Numbered from the stretch's first letter, positions 18,049-27,259 are shown. The stretch: DNA of 64,000 nucleotides from Paraburkholderia phenoliruptrix (GCF_902859825.1 NZ_CADIKB010000004.1:124001-188000), one strand, 5' to 3'. Numbers and translations are program-made. The notes: generated from the letters alone by a model not told the origin.

Positions 18049-18956
18049 CGAAACTCATCAAGCGCGCTTCGGCTGAAGTGCGTGCATTCCGCAATCGCAC
18101 CGCCGACGGCGCGGGCAAACGGGGAGCGGTGCGCAACAGCCATCGCGCGGCGCGCGAGGACGACCTGCACGACGCGCCGCAAATCGACACGCCGCGCAAG
18201 CCGCGTTTTGCGCCCGTCACCTTCTCGGAAGAGGGCGGCGTGCGCTATCTGCATTTCGGCACGGAATGGGTGCAAGGCGCGATGCGCCTGCGCAAGCCGG
18301 ATCACATCGAACTCGAATACGCGCAGCAGATGATGGCCTGGCTGCTCTTCATCGAAACGCCGAGGCGCATCGTGCAGCTCGGTCTCGGCGCCGCGGCGCT
18401 GACCAAGTTCGCGCACCGCTTCCTGAAGCGCGCGAAGGTCGAGGCGGTCGAGGTCAACCCGGCCGTCGTGGTGGCCGCGCGCACCATGTTCGAGTTGCCG
18501 CCGAACGACGCCCGCCTCACGGTGCATGAGACCGACGCGTGGGACTTCGTCAACGACCGCGCGAACCATGGCACGATCGGCGCATTGCAAATCGACATTT
18601 ACGACGCGACCGCGCGCGGCCCGGTGCTCGACAGCGTGGGCTTTTATCGCGCGGCGCGCGCGTGTCTGACGGACGCGGGCGTGGTCACGGTGAATCTGTT
18701 CGGCGATCACCCGAGCTTCGTGCGCAACATGAAGCGTCTGAACGAGGCGTTCGACGGCCGTGTGCTCGCGCTGCCCGAAGTGCATGACGGCAACCGCATT
18801 GCCGTCGCGTTCTCGGGCCCCGCGCTCGAGGTGCCTTTTACGGCACTGCAGGCGCGCGCCAAACTGATCGAAAGCGAGCTCGGCTTGCCGGCACGCAAAT
18901 GGATCAAGGGGCTGCAGGAGTCGACGGGACAGACGGGCGCGTCGTTCGTCATCTGA
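18045..18956 (+). CDS. Spermidine synthase-like methyltransferase-fold protein
   Basis: A 303-residue member of the spermine/spermidine synthase family, starting at ATG 18045 inside the previous stop (ATGA overlap). The nucleotide-binding core is ETPRRIVQLGLGAAALTKFA followed by the acidic strand end VEAVEVNPAVVVAARTMFEL, then VHETDAWDFV and the LQIDIYDATARGP motif. The N-terminal 50 residues are basic and low-complexity. Whether it transfers aminopropyl groups is uncertain: the family includes many proteins without proven polyamine activity, and no speD or polyamine genes are near. Last gene of the ubiC operon; a hairpin follows. Confidence 0.82.
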   Translation: MTKLIKRASAEVRAFRNRTADGAGKRGAVRNSHRAAREDDLHDAPQIDTPRKPRFAPVTFSEEGGVRYLHFGTEWVQGAMRLRKPDHIELEYAQQMMAWLLFIETPRRIVQLGLGAAALTKFAHRFLKRAKVEAVEVNPAVVVAARTMFELPPNDARLTVHETDAWDFVNDRANHGTIGALQIDIYDATARGPVLDSVGFYRAARACLTDAGVVTVNLFGDHPSFVRNMKRLNEAFDGRVLALPEVHDGNRIAVAFSGPALEVPFTALQARAKLIESELGLPARKWIKGLQESTGQTGASFVI

Positions 18957-18969
18957 CCGAGGCGCGCAT

Positions 18970-18999
18970 CAAGCGGCCGGGCAGCCATGGCCCGGCTTG
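18970..18999 (+). terminator. GC-rich hairpin ending the ubiC operon
   Basis: CAAGCGGCCGGGC pairs with GCCCGGCTTG around AGCCATG with a small bulge, 13 bases after the stop of the spermidine-synthase-like gene. No T-run follows, so termination is probable but not certain. Confidence 0.5.
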
Positions 19000-19271
19000 A
19001 TGGAGGAAGCCGCTAAGCCGAAATCGTGAAGCCAGAACCGTCGCATCCACGCGACGGCACAGCGTGTCCTTATCCATCGCGCATCGAGGTGGTGTTGCGC
19101 GCTTGCGCCTTCCACTCCGAAGAGCGCCGAGGCCTGGATGAAGGCGCTTGCGCCCTCGCTGCCGCGCCGTGCCGCAGCATACGCCGCACCACCTCTTTCC
19201 CGAAACACGCTCCGCTGAAACGCCGTGCGGCCGGCTCCAGCAGCCGCGCCGCCGCCTCGGGTCGTCCCTGC

Positions 19272-19299
19272 TTGACCGCACGTTCGCGGCTCCTATACT
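19272..19299 (+). promoter_or_regulatory. Sigma-70 promoter of DUF3311/SSS operon
   Basis: TTGACC (19272-19277) and TATACT (19294-19299) are separated by 16 bases, each one base or so off consensus. The start of transcription would fall near 19306. Confidence 0.65.
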
Positions 19300-19440
19300 C
19301 TTTCGAAGCTTTCGGGGCACTCGTGTCCCATGCGGGGCGATCCTCCGCGGGCGTGCTACCGCGAGGCGGCTCTCCGCTTTGGGGGTTCACCACCCGTCGA
19401 ACACGGGCCAACATTTCAATAATAGGGAAGAGGAGACGTC

Positions 19441-19680
19441 ATGGCTCACGACGCCGACGCGAACAAAGCCAGCAAGCACTGGCTCTGGTTGTTGCTGTTG
19501 CCCTGGATCGCCATGGTCTGGGTGCCGTCGTATAACAAGGTCGAACCGGTGCTGTTCGACTTTCCGTTCTTCTACTGGTATCAGCTCCTGTGGGTGCTGA
19601 TCAGCGCGGTCATCACGGCGATCGTGTACTTCAAGACCAGGACGCGCTCGTCGGGCCGTCCGCAGGGGGACGCACGATAA
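19441..19680 (+). CDS. DUF3311 small membrane protein
   Basis: A 79-residue protein with two transmembrane helices: HWLWLLLLPWIAMVWVP and YQLLWVLISAVITAIVYF. The pattern, with PSYNKVEPVLFDFPFFYWYQ between helices, is that of DUF3311 proteins, which are regularly encoded just before sodium:solute symporters. Here the next gene starts within the stop codon (TAATG), so the two are coupled. It is probably a small subunit or assembly partner of the symporter. A GAGGAG ribosome binding site precedes the ATG. Confidence 0.92.
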   Translation: MAHDADANKASKHWLWLLLLPWIAMVWVPSYNKVEPVLFDFPFFYWYQLLWVLISAVITAIVYFKTRTRSSGRPQGDAR

Positions 19681-21230
19681 TGAACGCCATCGCAACTTTC
19701 GTCTTCGTTCTGTTTTTCATCGGCGTCACGATTCTCGGCTTCATCGCGGCGCACTGGCGGCGCGGCGACCTCGCCCATCTCGAAGAGTGGGGCCTCGGCG
19801 GCCGGCGCTTCGGCACTATCGTGACGTGGTTCCTGCTGGGCGGCGACCTCTATACGGCCTACACGTTCATTGCCGTGCCGGCGCTCGTATTCGGTGCGGG
19901 CGCAACGGGTTTCTTCGCACTGCCGTACACGATCCTGATCTATCCGTTCGCGTTCGTCGTGTTTCCGAAGCTGTGGAGCATCGCGAAGCGTCAGGGCTAT
20001 GTGACCTCGGCGGACTTCGTGTCGGCTCGCTACGGCAGCCGCATGCTCGCGCTCGCCATCGCCGTGACCGGCATCGTCGCGACGATGCCCTACATCGCGC
20101 TGCAACTCGTCGGCATCGAAGTGGTGATCGGCGCGCTCGGCTTCGACACGAAGGGCTTTGTCGGCGACCTGCCGCTCATCATTGCATTTGCGATTCTCGC
20201 GGCCTACACGTACACGTCGGGTCTGCGCGCGCCGGCCATGATTGCCGTGGTCAAGGACATCCTGATCTACATTACGATCTTCGCCGCGATCATTGTGATT
20301 CCGCCGCAACTGGGCGGCTTCGGCCACATCTTCGGCGCCGTGCCGCCGGCCAAGCTGCTGCTGAAGGCGCCGGACGTATCGAGTCTGAACGGTTACAGCG
20401 CGTATGCGACGCTCGCGGTCGGTTCGGCGCTTGCGCTCTTCCTGTATCCGCACTCGATCACGGCGGTGCTGTCGTCGAAATCGGGTAACACGATCCGCCG
20501 CAATATGGCGATGCTGCCGGCTTATTCGCTCGTGCTCGGCCTGCTCGCGCTGCTCGGCTTCATGGCGCTCGCTTCGGGCGTGAAGGACATGCCGGAATTC
20601 GCGCCGTACTTCAAGGCCTTTGGCCCGAACTTCGCGGTGCCTGCCCTGTTCCTGCACTTCTTCCCGTCCTGGTTCGTAGGCGTGGCGTTCGCGGCGATCG
20701 GCATCGGCGCGCTGGTGCCGGCGGCGATCATGTCGATTGCGGCAGCCAACCTGTACACGCGCAACATCCATAAGGAGTTCGTCAACCGCAACATGACGCA
20801 CGACCAGGAGACCAACGTCGCGAAGCTGGTCTCGCTCATCGTGAAAGTTGGCGCGGTGGCGTTCATTCTGGGCTTGCCGCTCACGTATGCCATTCAGTTG
20901 CAGTTGCTGGGCGGTATCTGGATCATCCAGACGCTGCCGGCTATCGTGCTCGGACTCTACACGCGCGTGCTCGACTATCGCGGCCTGTTGCTCGGCTGGG
21001 CGGCCGGCATCGCGACGGGCACCTGGATGGCTATTTCGCTCAAACTCGCCGGTTCGATCTTTACGATCCACCTGTTCGGCATGGCCATTCCGGGTTATGC
21101 CGCAGTGTGGTCGCTGATCGTGAACCTGGTCGTGGCGGTCGTGGTGAGCCTGCTGGTGCGCGCGTTCGGCATGCAGCGCGCCGAAGACCGGACGCGTCCC
21201 GAAGACTATCTGGACGTGGTCGAAAGCTAA
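19680..21230 (+). CDS. Sodium:solute symporter (SSS family), monocarboxylate-type
   Basis: A 516-residue permease with about 13 hydrophobic helices, starting at ATG 19680 (MNAIATFVFVLFFIGVTILG). The EEWGLGGRRFGTIVTWFLLG segment, and GGDLYTAYTFIAVPALVFGA after it, mark the SSS group that accompanies DUF3311 (MctP-like). Those transport monocarboxylates such as lactate, pyruvate or acetate, or amino acids. TPSMI-like and helix-breaking glycines are spread through the sequence. The substrate is inferred from the subgroup only. A strong hairpin follows 18 bases after the stop. Confidence 0.9.
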   Translation: MNAIATFVFVLFFIGVTILGFIAAHWRRGDLAHLEEWGLGGRRFGTIVTWFLLGGDLYTAYTFIAVPALVFGAGATGFFALPYTILIYPFAFVVFPKLWSIAKRQGYVTSADFVSARYGSRMLALAIAVTGIVATMPYIALQLVGIEVVIGALGFDTKGFVGDLPLIIAFAILAAYTYTSGLRAPAMIAVVKDILIYITIFAAIIVIPPQLGGFGHIFGAVPPAKLLLKAPDVSSLNGYSAYATLAVGSALALFLYPHSITAVLSSKSGNTIRRNMAMLPAYSLVLGLLALLGFMALASGVKDMPEFAPYFKAFGPNFAVPALFLHFFPSWFVGVAFAAIGIGALVPAAIMSIAAANLYTRNIHKEFVNRNMTHDQETNVAKLVSLIVKVGAVAFILGLPLTYAIQLQLLGGIWIIQTLPAIVLGLYTRVLDYRGLLLGWAAGIATGTWMAISLKLAGSIFTIHLFGMAIPGYAAVWSLIVNLVVAVVVSLLVRAFGMQRAEDRTRPEDYLDVVES

Positions 21231-21248
21231 AAGGCAGTGCAACAAGAC

Positions 21249-21280
21249 AAACGCCCGCGGACGAAACTCCGCGGGCGTTT
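21249..21280 (+). terminator. Terminator after the symporter gene
   Basis: A perfect 13-bp stem AAACGCCCGCGGA / TCCGCGGGCGTTT encloses the loop CGAAAC. The final TTT is followed by GTATTTC. Confidence 0.85.
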
Positions 21281-21345
21281 GTATTTCAGGCGCACTCCAG
21301 GGCACGATAGCGGAACTTCCTACGAACGCGTTGCCCGCTCCCGCC

Positions 21346-22599
21346 ATGGCTTCTGCCGATTCCCGCCCCGTCGTTCCGCCCCGTTCGGCGGCGAGCCGCA
21401 TGGTTCGCGCGGTCACGTCGCCGTATTACCGCTATCGGCACGCAAAAGTCCTGCACAGTCTGCGCGTCGGCGTTGCGATGCTGTTCTCGATTCTCGCGAC
21501 CACCGGTATCGACATTCCGCACGGCATCTGGTCTTCCGTGACGTTGCTGGTTGTGATCGGCGGCTTGCAGCATCACGGCAATATCCGCAAGAAAGCGGCG
21601 GAGCGGGCGGTGGGCACACTGCTGGGCGCCTCGATCGGGCTGCTGCTGATCGTGCAGCAGAATTTCATCGGCTCGCTGCCGCTCACCTACGTGATGATGT
21701 CGATCGTTGCGGCGATCTGCGCATGGTTCGCGATCGGCGCGTCTGGGTATATCGGGCTCCTGACGGCTATCACCATGTGTATCGTCGCGGGGCACGGCGA
21801 CAATCTGATCGACGTCGGCCTCTGGCGCACGCTGAACGTGCTGATCGGCATTGTGATTGCGCTCGCCTTTTCCTTCGCGTTGCCGTTGCACGCCACTTAT
21901 TCGTGGCGTTACGGGCTCGCCGCCAATCTGCGCGAATGCGCGCGCATCTACACGCGTTTGCTGGAAGGCGAGACGATCAGCGAAGAGGAGCAGGTGAAGC
22001 GCTTTCTCGAGATCAACCGGCGGCTTGTGCAGTTGCGCTCGCTGATGCCCTCGGTGGCGAAGGAAATCGACGTGCCGCAGGCGAAGCTCGAGGAGATCCA
22101 GCGCTTGCATCGTTCGGTGCTCAGTTCGCTGGAACTGCTCGCGACCGGCCCGTTGATGCAGGCCGACGCCGCCGCCCGCACCGCCTACGCGCACCGATGC
22201 GGCGCCGAGGTGCGGGAAGTCCGCGGAATTTTGCTGGCGATCGCGCGCGGCCTGCGCTTTGGGCGCGCGACGCATTTCGGGATTCCGGCGGGTGAGGTGG
22301 TGGGGGCGGGCGCGATAGGTGCAGTAGGTGCAGCGGCGGGAGCTCCGGTGGTCGGGCTGCCGCTGACTGGCGCTCCTGCAGCGGGCGCCTTGCCAGCTTC
22401 AGTTTCGGAGCCGGGCACTCCAGCCGTGCCGCCGCCCGCGCCCGCCGACACCGCCCTCATGCTGCCGCCCCATCTGCAAGGACCGTACTGGCTCGGGCAG
22501 CGCCTCGCTGAGCAGGTGGAGCGCTTGCGCGCGGCGCTTCTCGAAACCGAGCCTAACTGGAATATCGAGCGGCACTCGCGGGTTTTCCAGAAGGGTTAG
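21346..22599 (+). CDS. FUSC family membrane protein (fusaric-acid-resistance-like)
   Basis: A 417-residue inner-membrane protein starting at ATG 21346; a TTG at 21331 is a weaker alternative. The N-terminal third has five to six helices in the FUSC_2-like pattern (HSLRVGVAMLFSILATTGID, then SSVTLLVVIGGLQHHGNIRK), then a cytoplasmic helical region. A Gly/Ala/Pro-rich linker (about 305-370) precedes a short C-terminal helix. Related proteins export aromatic acids or occur alone as uncharacterised YccS-like proteins; no partner membrane-fusion or outer-membrane gene is present. Its stop overlaps the stop of the convergent next gene by 3 bases. Confidence 0.85.
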   Translation: MASADSRPVVPPRSAASRMVRAVTSPYYRYRHAKVLHSLRVGVAMLFSILATTGIDIPHGIWSSVTLLVVIGGLQHHGNIRKKAAERAVGTLLGASIGLLLIVQQNFIGSLPLTYVMMSIVAAICAWFAIGASGYIGLLTAITMCIVAGHGDNLIDVGLWRTLNVLIGIVIALAFSFALPLHATYSWRYGLAANLRECARIYTRLLEGETISEEEQVKRFLEINRRLVQLRSLMPSVAKEIDVPQAKLEEIQRLHRSVLSSLELLATGPLMQADAAARTAYAHRCGAEVREVRGILLAIARGLRFGRATHFGIPAGEVVGAGAIGAVGAAAGAPVVGLPLTGAPAAGALPASVSEPGTPAVPPPAPADTALMLPPHLQGPYWLGQRLAEQVERLRAALLETEPNWNIERHSRVFQKG

Positions 22600-23039
22600 G
22601 CGGCTCTGCCGCTCACCGACGTCTCACCAGGCGGCAGCGTCACCATCCACATCAGGCCGAAGCGGTCTACCACCATGCCGAAACCCTTGCTCCAGAAGGT
22701 TTCGCCCCACGGCATGACGATCTGGCCGCCGTCGGCGAGCGCGTTGAAGTATTTTTGCGCCGACGCCGTGTCGTCTGCTGTCAGCGAGAGACTGAAGCCG
22801 TTGAGCGGCTTCGCGTCCTGATCGCAGTGGCCGTCGGACGCCATCCATTGGGTGGAGCCCATCTGCACGTTAGCGTGCATGATTTTCTCTTCGACGCCGG
22901 CACGCGGCGGATTCTGCGCATCGGGCGGCGCGTCCTTGAAACGCATCATGAACGTGACCTGGGCGCCGAGATGCTGGCGGTAATAATCGAGCGCCTCTTC
23001 GCAACGCCCGTTGAAGAATACGTACGGTTGAACTTCCAT
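22596..23039 (-). CDS. PhnB-like VOC protein (DUF/3-demethylubiquinone-9-like fold)
   Basis: A 147-residue PhnB-type vicinal-oxygen-chelate protein, starting at ATG 23039 (MEVQPYVFFNGRCEEALDYY). Typical motifs are NGRCEEALDYYRQHLGAQVT, then KIMHANVQMG, and the C-terminal PWGETFWSKGFGMVVDRFGL. Members lack a confirmed enzymatic activity despite the name. Complete in length. It is convergent with the FUSC gene: the two stops share bases 22597-22598. Upstream lies a gap of about 500 bases with a minisatellite. Confidence 0.9.
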   Translation of the reverse strand: MEVQPYVFFNGRCEEALDYYRQHLGAQVTFMMRFKDAPPDAQNPPRAGVEEKIMHANVQMGSTQWMASDGHCDQDAKPLNGFSLSLTADDTASAQKYFNALADGGQIVMPWGETFWSKGFGMVVDRFGLMWMVTLPPGETSVSGRAA

Positions 23040-23298
23040 CGTCGTCTCCCGAAATATGGATCTGGAACGCCCTATGCCGGACGGCAAGACAAACAGCGGG
23101 CGTGCAGACCATTTTAGGCAACGGCGTTCGGGCGATTGTGACTTTGTGTCGTTGAGAAAAGACGGACAGCGAGAGTGTGTGGCGCGACAAGCTGAGGCGA
23201 AGAGCTGGTGTGACGAGCTGGCGAAATTCAGCGGCTGAGCCGCGATGCACACGCTCACGGACGCGCACCGACGCGCGCACACGGTAAACCGCGGATAA

Positions 23299-23428
23299 AC
23301 GGCGGGTAAAACGGCGGGTAAAACGGCGGGTAAAACGGCGGGTAAAACGGCGGGTAAAACGGCGGGTAAAACGGCGGGTAAAACGGCGGGTAAAACGGCG
23401 GGTAAACGGCGGGTAAACGGCGGGTAAA
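23299..23428. repeat. Minisatellite: nine 12-bp and two 11-bp tandem units
   Basis: ACGGCGGGTAAA repeats nine times without a mismatch (23299-23406), followed by two 11-base units CGGCGGGTAAA. Degenerate relatives (GCGGATAAA, ACGGTAAA) precede it from 23281. Units of identical sequence point to recent slippage; copy number probably varies between strains. Confidence 0.95.
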
Positions 23429-23433
23429 CGGCG

Positions 23434-23465
23434 CGCGGCCCCGATCTACACGATTCGGGGCCGCG
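23434..23465 (-). terminator. Hairpin downstream of transaldolase
   Basis: CGCGGCCCCGA and TCGGGGCCGCG form a perfect 11-bp stem with a 10-base loop, 78 bases beyond the tal stop. On the minus strand it runs directly into the GTTTACC units of the minisatellite, which give a short T-tract. Confidence 0.7.
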
Positions 23466-23543
23466 TGTTGCGCTCGCACCGCGGCTACGTGCCATCGCGG
23501 CCATGGTTGCCGCAAGCAGCGGCAACAGGAAGCGCCTACGCGC

Positions 23544-24497
23544 TTAGCGCAGCGCTTCGATCAGCTTTTCCAGCTTGATTGCGTCGGCGGCAAAGGCGCG
23601 GATGCCTTCCGCGAGCTTTTCCGTTGCCATGGCCTCGTCGTTGACGAGGAAGCGGAACGACGGCTCGTCGACCGGCACGCGCTCGATGTTCGCGTCTTTC
23701 GAGCTGTCCGGCGAGAGCTTGCGCTCGACCTTGTCCGTACTTTCATGCAGCTTTTGCAGCAGGTCCGGGCTGATGGTCAGCAGATCGCAGCCGGCCAGTT
23801 CCAGAATCTGACCGGTGGTGCGGAAGCTCGCGCCCATCACTTCCGTCTTGTAGCCGAACTTCTTGTAGTACGCGTAGATGCGGCGCACCGACTGCACGCC
23901 GGGGTCGTTCGCGCCGCCGTCTTTCGCTTCGTCCCACGCGCTGCCGGCATTTTTCTTATACCAGTCGTAAATACGGCCTACGAACGGCGAGATCAGCTTC
24001 GCGCCTGCTTCCGCGCACGCCGCGGCCTGGGCGAGCGAGAACAGCAGCGTCATATTGCAGTTGATGCCTTCCTTTTGCAGCACTTCGGCGGCGCGCACGC
24101 CTTCCCACGTGGAAGCCAGCTTGATCAGCACGCGTTCGCGGTCGATGCCGTGATCCTTGTAGAGCGCAATCAGTTCGCGGCCCTTGGCGATCGAGCCCTG
24201 CACGTCGAACGAGAGACGCGCATCGACTTCCGTCGACACGCGCCCCGGGATGATCTTCAGAATCTCGGTGCCGAATGCGATCAGCAACTGGTCGATGATC
24301 GCGCCCAACGGCTTGGATGCATGATCTTTCACCGTCTTTTCGAGCAGCGGACGGTAGTCGTCCTTCTGCACGGCCTTCAGAATCAGCGACGGATTGGTGG
24401 TCGCGTCCTGCGGCTTGTACTGCGCGAGCTGCTGGAAGTCGCCGGTATCGGCCACGACCGTGGTGTATTGCTTGAGTTGATCGAGTGCGGTTGTCAT
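23544..24497 (-). CDS. tal: Transaldolase
   Basis: Transaldolase moves a dihydroxyacetone unit between sugar phosphates in the non-oxidative pentose phosphate pathway (cytosol). The 317-residue product begins [20 protein letters not shown] and has the [15 protein letters not shown] signature and the Schiff-base lysine, about K127, in [13 protein letters not shown]-terminal SPDLLQKL and [20 protein letters not shown] match the TalB type. Length and motifs are those of a complete class-I enzyme. It is monocistronic, with a hairpin downstream. Confidence 0.97.
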   Translation of the reverse strand: MTTALDQLKQYTTVVADTGDFQQLAQYKPQDATTNPSLILKAVQKDDYRPLLEKTVKDHASKPLGAIIDQLLIAFGTEILKIIPGRVSTEVDARLSFDVQGSIAKGRELIALYKDHGIDRERVLIKLASTWEGVRAAEVLQKEGINCNMTLLFSLAQAAACAEAGAKLISPFVGRIYDWYKKNAGSAWDEAKDGGANDPGVQSVRRIYAYYKKFGYKTEVMGASFRTTGQILELAGCDLLTISPDLLQKLHESTDKVERKLSPDSSKDANIERVPVDEPSFRFLVNDEAMATEKLAEGIRAFAADAIKLEKLIEALR

Positions 24498-24791
24498 ATT
24501 CGTGCCTTCAGGGGCGCATGCGCCATGGTTCAGGAGAATGAGTTGCCGCCGGACTGAAAGACCGCTTCAGATCCGGTGGCCGCGAGTTACGCTGCAGCGC
24601 CTGCCCGGGTTGCCGCGGGCTCGGCATGATCTTGCCGGGAAACGCTGCCGGATGCTTCTATTTTATGGCGGATCGCCTGATGCAGTATTGACAGCGTGCG
24701 CTGCCGATCCGTTCACGCTATTTCAGGCAGGGGCGGCGGCAGTCCAGCTGGGCGGCCAGTCCTGCAGTCCGCGCGGCCCCGCCGCGCCGCC

Positions 24792-26012
24792 TCATGCTCG
24801 CCGCGCGTTCAGTACCACTTGCGTCACCACGCCCGCAACCAGACCCCAGAATGCCGAGCCGATGGACAGCAGCGTGAGTCCCGACGCCGTCACCATGAAG
24901 GTGACGAGCGCCGCTTCGCGCTGCCGCGCGTCCTGCATCGCGTTCGTCAGCCCGCTCATGATCGAGCCGAACAGCGCCAGCGCTGCCACCGAGACGACCA
25001 GTTCGCGCGGGAACGCCGCGAACAGCGCCGCAATCGTCGCACCGAACACGCCCGCGATCAGATAGAAAATGCCGCACCACACGGCAGCCGTGTAGCGCTT
25101 GTGGCGGTTGGGGTGCGCTTCGGGCCCGGTGCAGATCGCCGCCGTGATCGCGGCAAGATTGATGCCGTGCGAGCCGAACGGCGCGAGCAGCAGCGACGCG
25201 AGGCCGGTCGTCGAAATCAGCGGCGCCGACGGCGTGGTGTAGCCGTCCGCGCGCAGCACCGCGATGCCAGGCACGTTCTGCGACGCCATGGCGACGACGA
25301 AGAGCGGAATGCCGATGCTGATGCTGGCGGCGAGCGAAAACGCCGGCATGGTGAACACCGGATGCGCAATGGCCACCTGGAAGTGGCTGAAGTCGAGTAA
25401 TCCGAGCGCGCCCGCGGCGAGGGTGCCGGCAATCAGCGTCAGCGGAATCGCGTAGCGCGGCGCGATGCGTTTGCCGACCAGATAGGTCACAAACATCGTC
25501 AGCACCAGCGCGGTCTGGAACTGCGCGGCGCGAAATATCTCAATGCCGATCTCAAACAGGATGCCCGCCAGCAAGGCGGCGGCGATGCCTGCCGGAATTT
25601 TCTTCATCAGCGTGTCGAACCAGCCTGTCAGGCCGACAACCGTCAGCAGCAGCGCGCAGACGATAAACGCGCCGATCGCCTGCGCGTACGGCACGTGCGG
25701 CAGCGACGAGACGAGGAGCGCCGCGCCGGGCGTCGACCACGCGATCACGATGGGCGCGCGAAATCGCAACGAGAGACCGATCGTGCAGAGCGCCATGCCG
25801 ATCGACAACGCCCAGATCCACGACGAAATCTGTGCATCCGTCAGATGCGCGGCCTGACCGGCCTGAAACATCAGCACGAGAGAACTGGTGTAGCCCGTCA
25901 TCATCGCGACGAAGCCGGCGACGACAGCGGACAGCGAGGTGTCGGCGAGAGGATTGAAACGGCCGGGCGGAATGCCGGCGGTGGCCAGTTCAGGCGATGA
26001 CGAGCGGCGCAT
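24792..26012 (-). CDS. benE: BenE-family benzoate/H+ symporter-like transporter
   Basis: A 406-residue polytopic protein of the BenE family starting at ATG 26012 (MRRSSSPELATAGIPPGRFN). About twelve helices are visible, with the family segments GFVAMMTGYTSSLVLMFQAG, then IVIAWSTPGAALL, then FVVAMASQNVPGIAVLRADG and the LLAPFGSHGINLAAITAAIC loop. Known BenE imports benzoate with protons, but no ben or cat catabolic genes are near, so the substrate could be another aromatic acid. A longer start upstream is possible but the added residues look like shadow sequence. Confidence 0.9.
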   Translation of the reverse strand: MRRSSSPELATAGIPPGRFNPLADTSLSAVVAGFVAMMTGYTSSLVLMFQAGQAAHLTDAQISSWIWALSIGMALCTIGLSLRFRAPIVIAWSTPGAALLVSSLPHVPYAQAIGAFIVCALLLTVVGLTGWFDTLMKKIPAGIAAALLAGILFEIGIEIFRAAQFQTALVLTMFVTYLVGKRIAPRYAIPLTLIAGTLAAGALGLLDFSHFQVAIAHPVFTMPAFSLAASISIGIPLFVVAMASQNVPGIAVLRADGYTTPSAPLISTTGLASLLLAPFGSHGINLAAITAAICTGPEAHPNRHKRYTAAVWCGIFYLIAGVFGATIAALFAAFPRELVVSVAALALFGSIMSGLTNAMQDARQREAALVTFMVTASGLTLLSIGSAFWGLVAGVVTQVVLNARRA

Positions 26013-26047
26013 GCAAATACTTCTTGTCGTTGAGGGTGGAGCGGGGG

Positions 26048-27223
26048 CTATTTGCTCAGCATGCGCATGGCGGCCTCGAGGCCGGCGAGCGTGAGCGGGT
26101 ACATGCGGTGGCCGAGCACTTCGCGAATCGCGCTGACCGACTGACGATAGGCCCACAGGCCTTCCGGTTCGGGATTGAGCCACGCATGATGCGGAAAATG
26201 GTCCGCGAGGCGGCGCAGCCACACGGCGCCCGCCTCCGCGTTGTTGTATTCGACGGAGCCGCCGGGCTGCAGCACTTCATACGGGCTCATGGTTGCGTCG
26301 CCGACGAAGATCAGCTTGTAGTCCGGCGTAAACTTGTGCAGCACGTCCCACGTCGGCGTGCGCTCGGCGTGGCGGCGGCGATTGTTCTTCCACAGGAAGT
26401 CGTACACGCAGTTGTGAAAGTAGTAGAACTCGAGGTGCTTGAACTCGGCCTTCGCGGCGGAGAAGAGCTCTTCCGTGCGCTTGATGTGATCGTCCATGGA
26501 GCCGCCTACGTCGAGCAGCATCAGCACCTTCACGTTATTGTGGCGCTCGGGCACCATCTTCAGGTCGAGCCAGCCGGCGTTCGCGGCGGTGCTGCGGATC
26601 GTGTCGGGCAGATCGAGCTCTTCCGCCGCGCCTTCGCGCGCGAAGCGCCGCAGGCGGCGCAGCGCGACCTTGATGTTGCGCGTGCCGATTTCCACCTGGT
26701 CGTCGTAATCGCGGTAGGCGCGCGCTTCCCACACCTTGACGGCCGTGCGGTTGCCCGCCGAGTCCCCGCCGATGCGCACGCCCTCCGGGTTATAGCCGCC
26801 ATTGCCGAAGGGCGAGGTGCCGCCGGTGCCGATCCACTTATTGCCGCCTTCGTGCCGCTCTTTCTGTTCGTCGAATAGTTGCTTCAAACGTTCCATGAGC
26901 TTGTCGATGCCGCCCATGGCCTCGATCTGCGCCTTTTCTTCCGGCGACAGGTCGCGTTGCAGCTTCTTCTTCAGCCAGTCGAGCGGCACCTCGAAGGCGA
27001 GCTCCGAGGTTTTGGCGACGCCGTTGAAATAGGCGCCGAACGCCTGGTCGAACTTGTCGAAATACTGCTCGTCCTTCACGAGCGTCATGCGCGCGAGGTA
27101 GTAGAAGTCGTCGAGCGACGGCGCGATCACCTTCGCCTTGAGCGCCTCGAGCAGCGTCAGATATTCCTTCACCGACACGGGCAGCTTCGCGGCGCGCAGC
27201 GAGTAGAAGAAGTCGATCAGCAT
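26048..27223 (-). CDS. VWA-domain protein, CoxE-like
   Basis: A 391-residue protein starting at ATG 27223 (MLIDFFYSLRAAKLPVSVKE). The C-terminal half is a von Willebrand A domain of the CoxE type, with the MIDAS motif DVGGS in MLLDVGGSMDDHIKRTE. The N-terminal part is helical and charged. CoxE-like proteins work with MoxR AAA+ ATPases to insert metals or activate enzymes, and the MoxR gene lies just upstream, 36 bases away on the same strand. No client enzyme is encoded beside them. Cytosolic; complete. Confidence 0.92.
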   Translation of the reverse strand: MLIDFFYSLRAAKLPVSVKEYLTLLEALKAKVIAPSLDDFYYLARMTLVKDEQYFDKFDQAFGAYFNGVAKTSELAFEVPLDWLKKKLQRDLSPEEKAQIEAMGGIDKLMERLKQLFDEQKERHEGGNKWIGTGGTSPFGNGGYNPEGVRIGGDSAGNRTAVKVWEARAYRDYDDQVEIGTRNIKVALRRLRRFAREGAAEELDLPDTIRSTAANAGWLDLKMVPERHNNVKVLMLLDVGGSMDDHIKRTEELFSAAKAEFKHLEFYYFHNCVYDFLWKNNRRRHAERTPTWDVLHKFTPDYKLIFVGDATMSPYEVLQPGGSVEYNNAEAGAVWLRRLADHFPHHAWLNPEPEGLWAYRQSVSAIREVLGHRMYPLTLAGLEAAMRMLSK

Positions 27224-27259
27224 GCTGGGTCCTCTGCGGCGCGAGCACTCAATGGGAAG

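Larger units (their letters stand above)
18957..19440. other. Intergenic, promoter for the DUF3311-symporter operon
   Basis: No convincing gene lies in these 484 bases. They contain the hairpin after the spermidine-synthase-like gene and, near 19272-19299, a good sigma-70 promoter pointing right, with a leader of about 135 bases. Confidence 0.6.
23040..23543. other. Intergenic with minisatellite and terminator
   Basis: No gene is supported in these 504 bases. Open frames across the tandem repeat exist only because the 12-base unit is a multiple of three and lacks stops. The region holds the repeat (23299-23428), the transaldolase terminator and the PhnB gene promoter region. Confidence 0.7.

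Noticed and set aside
18949-19320. A 123-residue minus-strand protein in the gap before DUF3311
   Set aside because: Arg-rich shadow composition, no ribosome binding site, and it overlaps the promoter of the next operon.
23299-23428. CRISPR array
   Set aside because: Units are contiguous, with no unique spacers and no cas genes.
23255-23515. Protein with YPPF repeats across the minisatellite
   Set aside because: The 12-base unit is a multiple of three and has no stop, so all frames stay open. There is no start signal or family support; the DNA repeat explains it.
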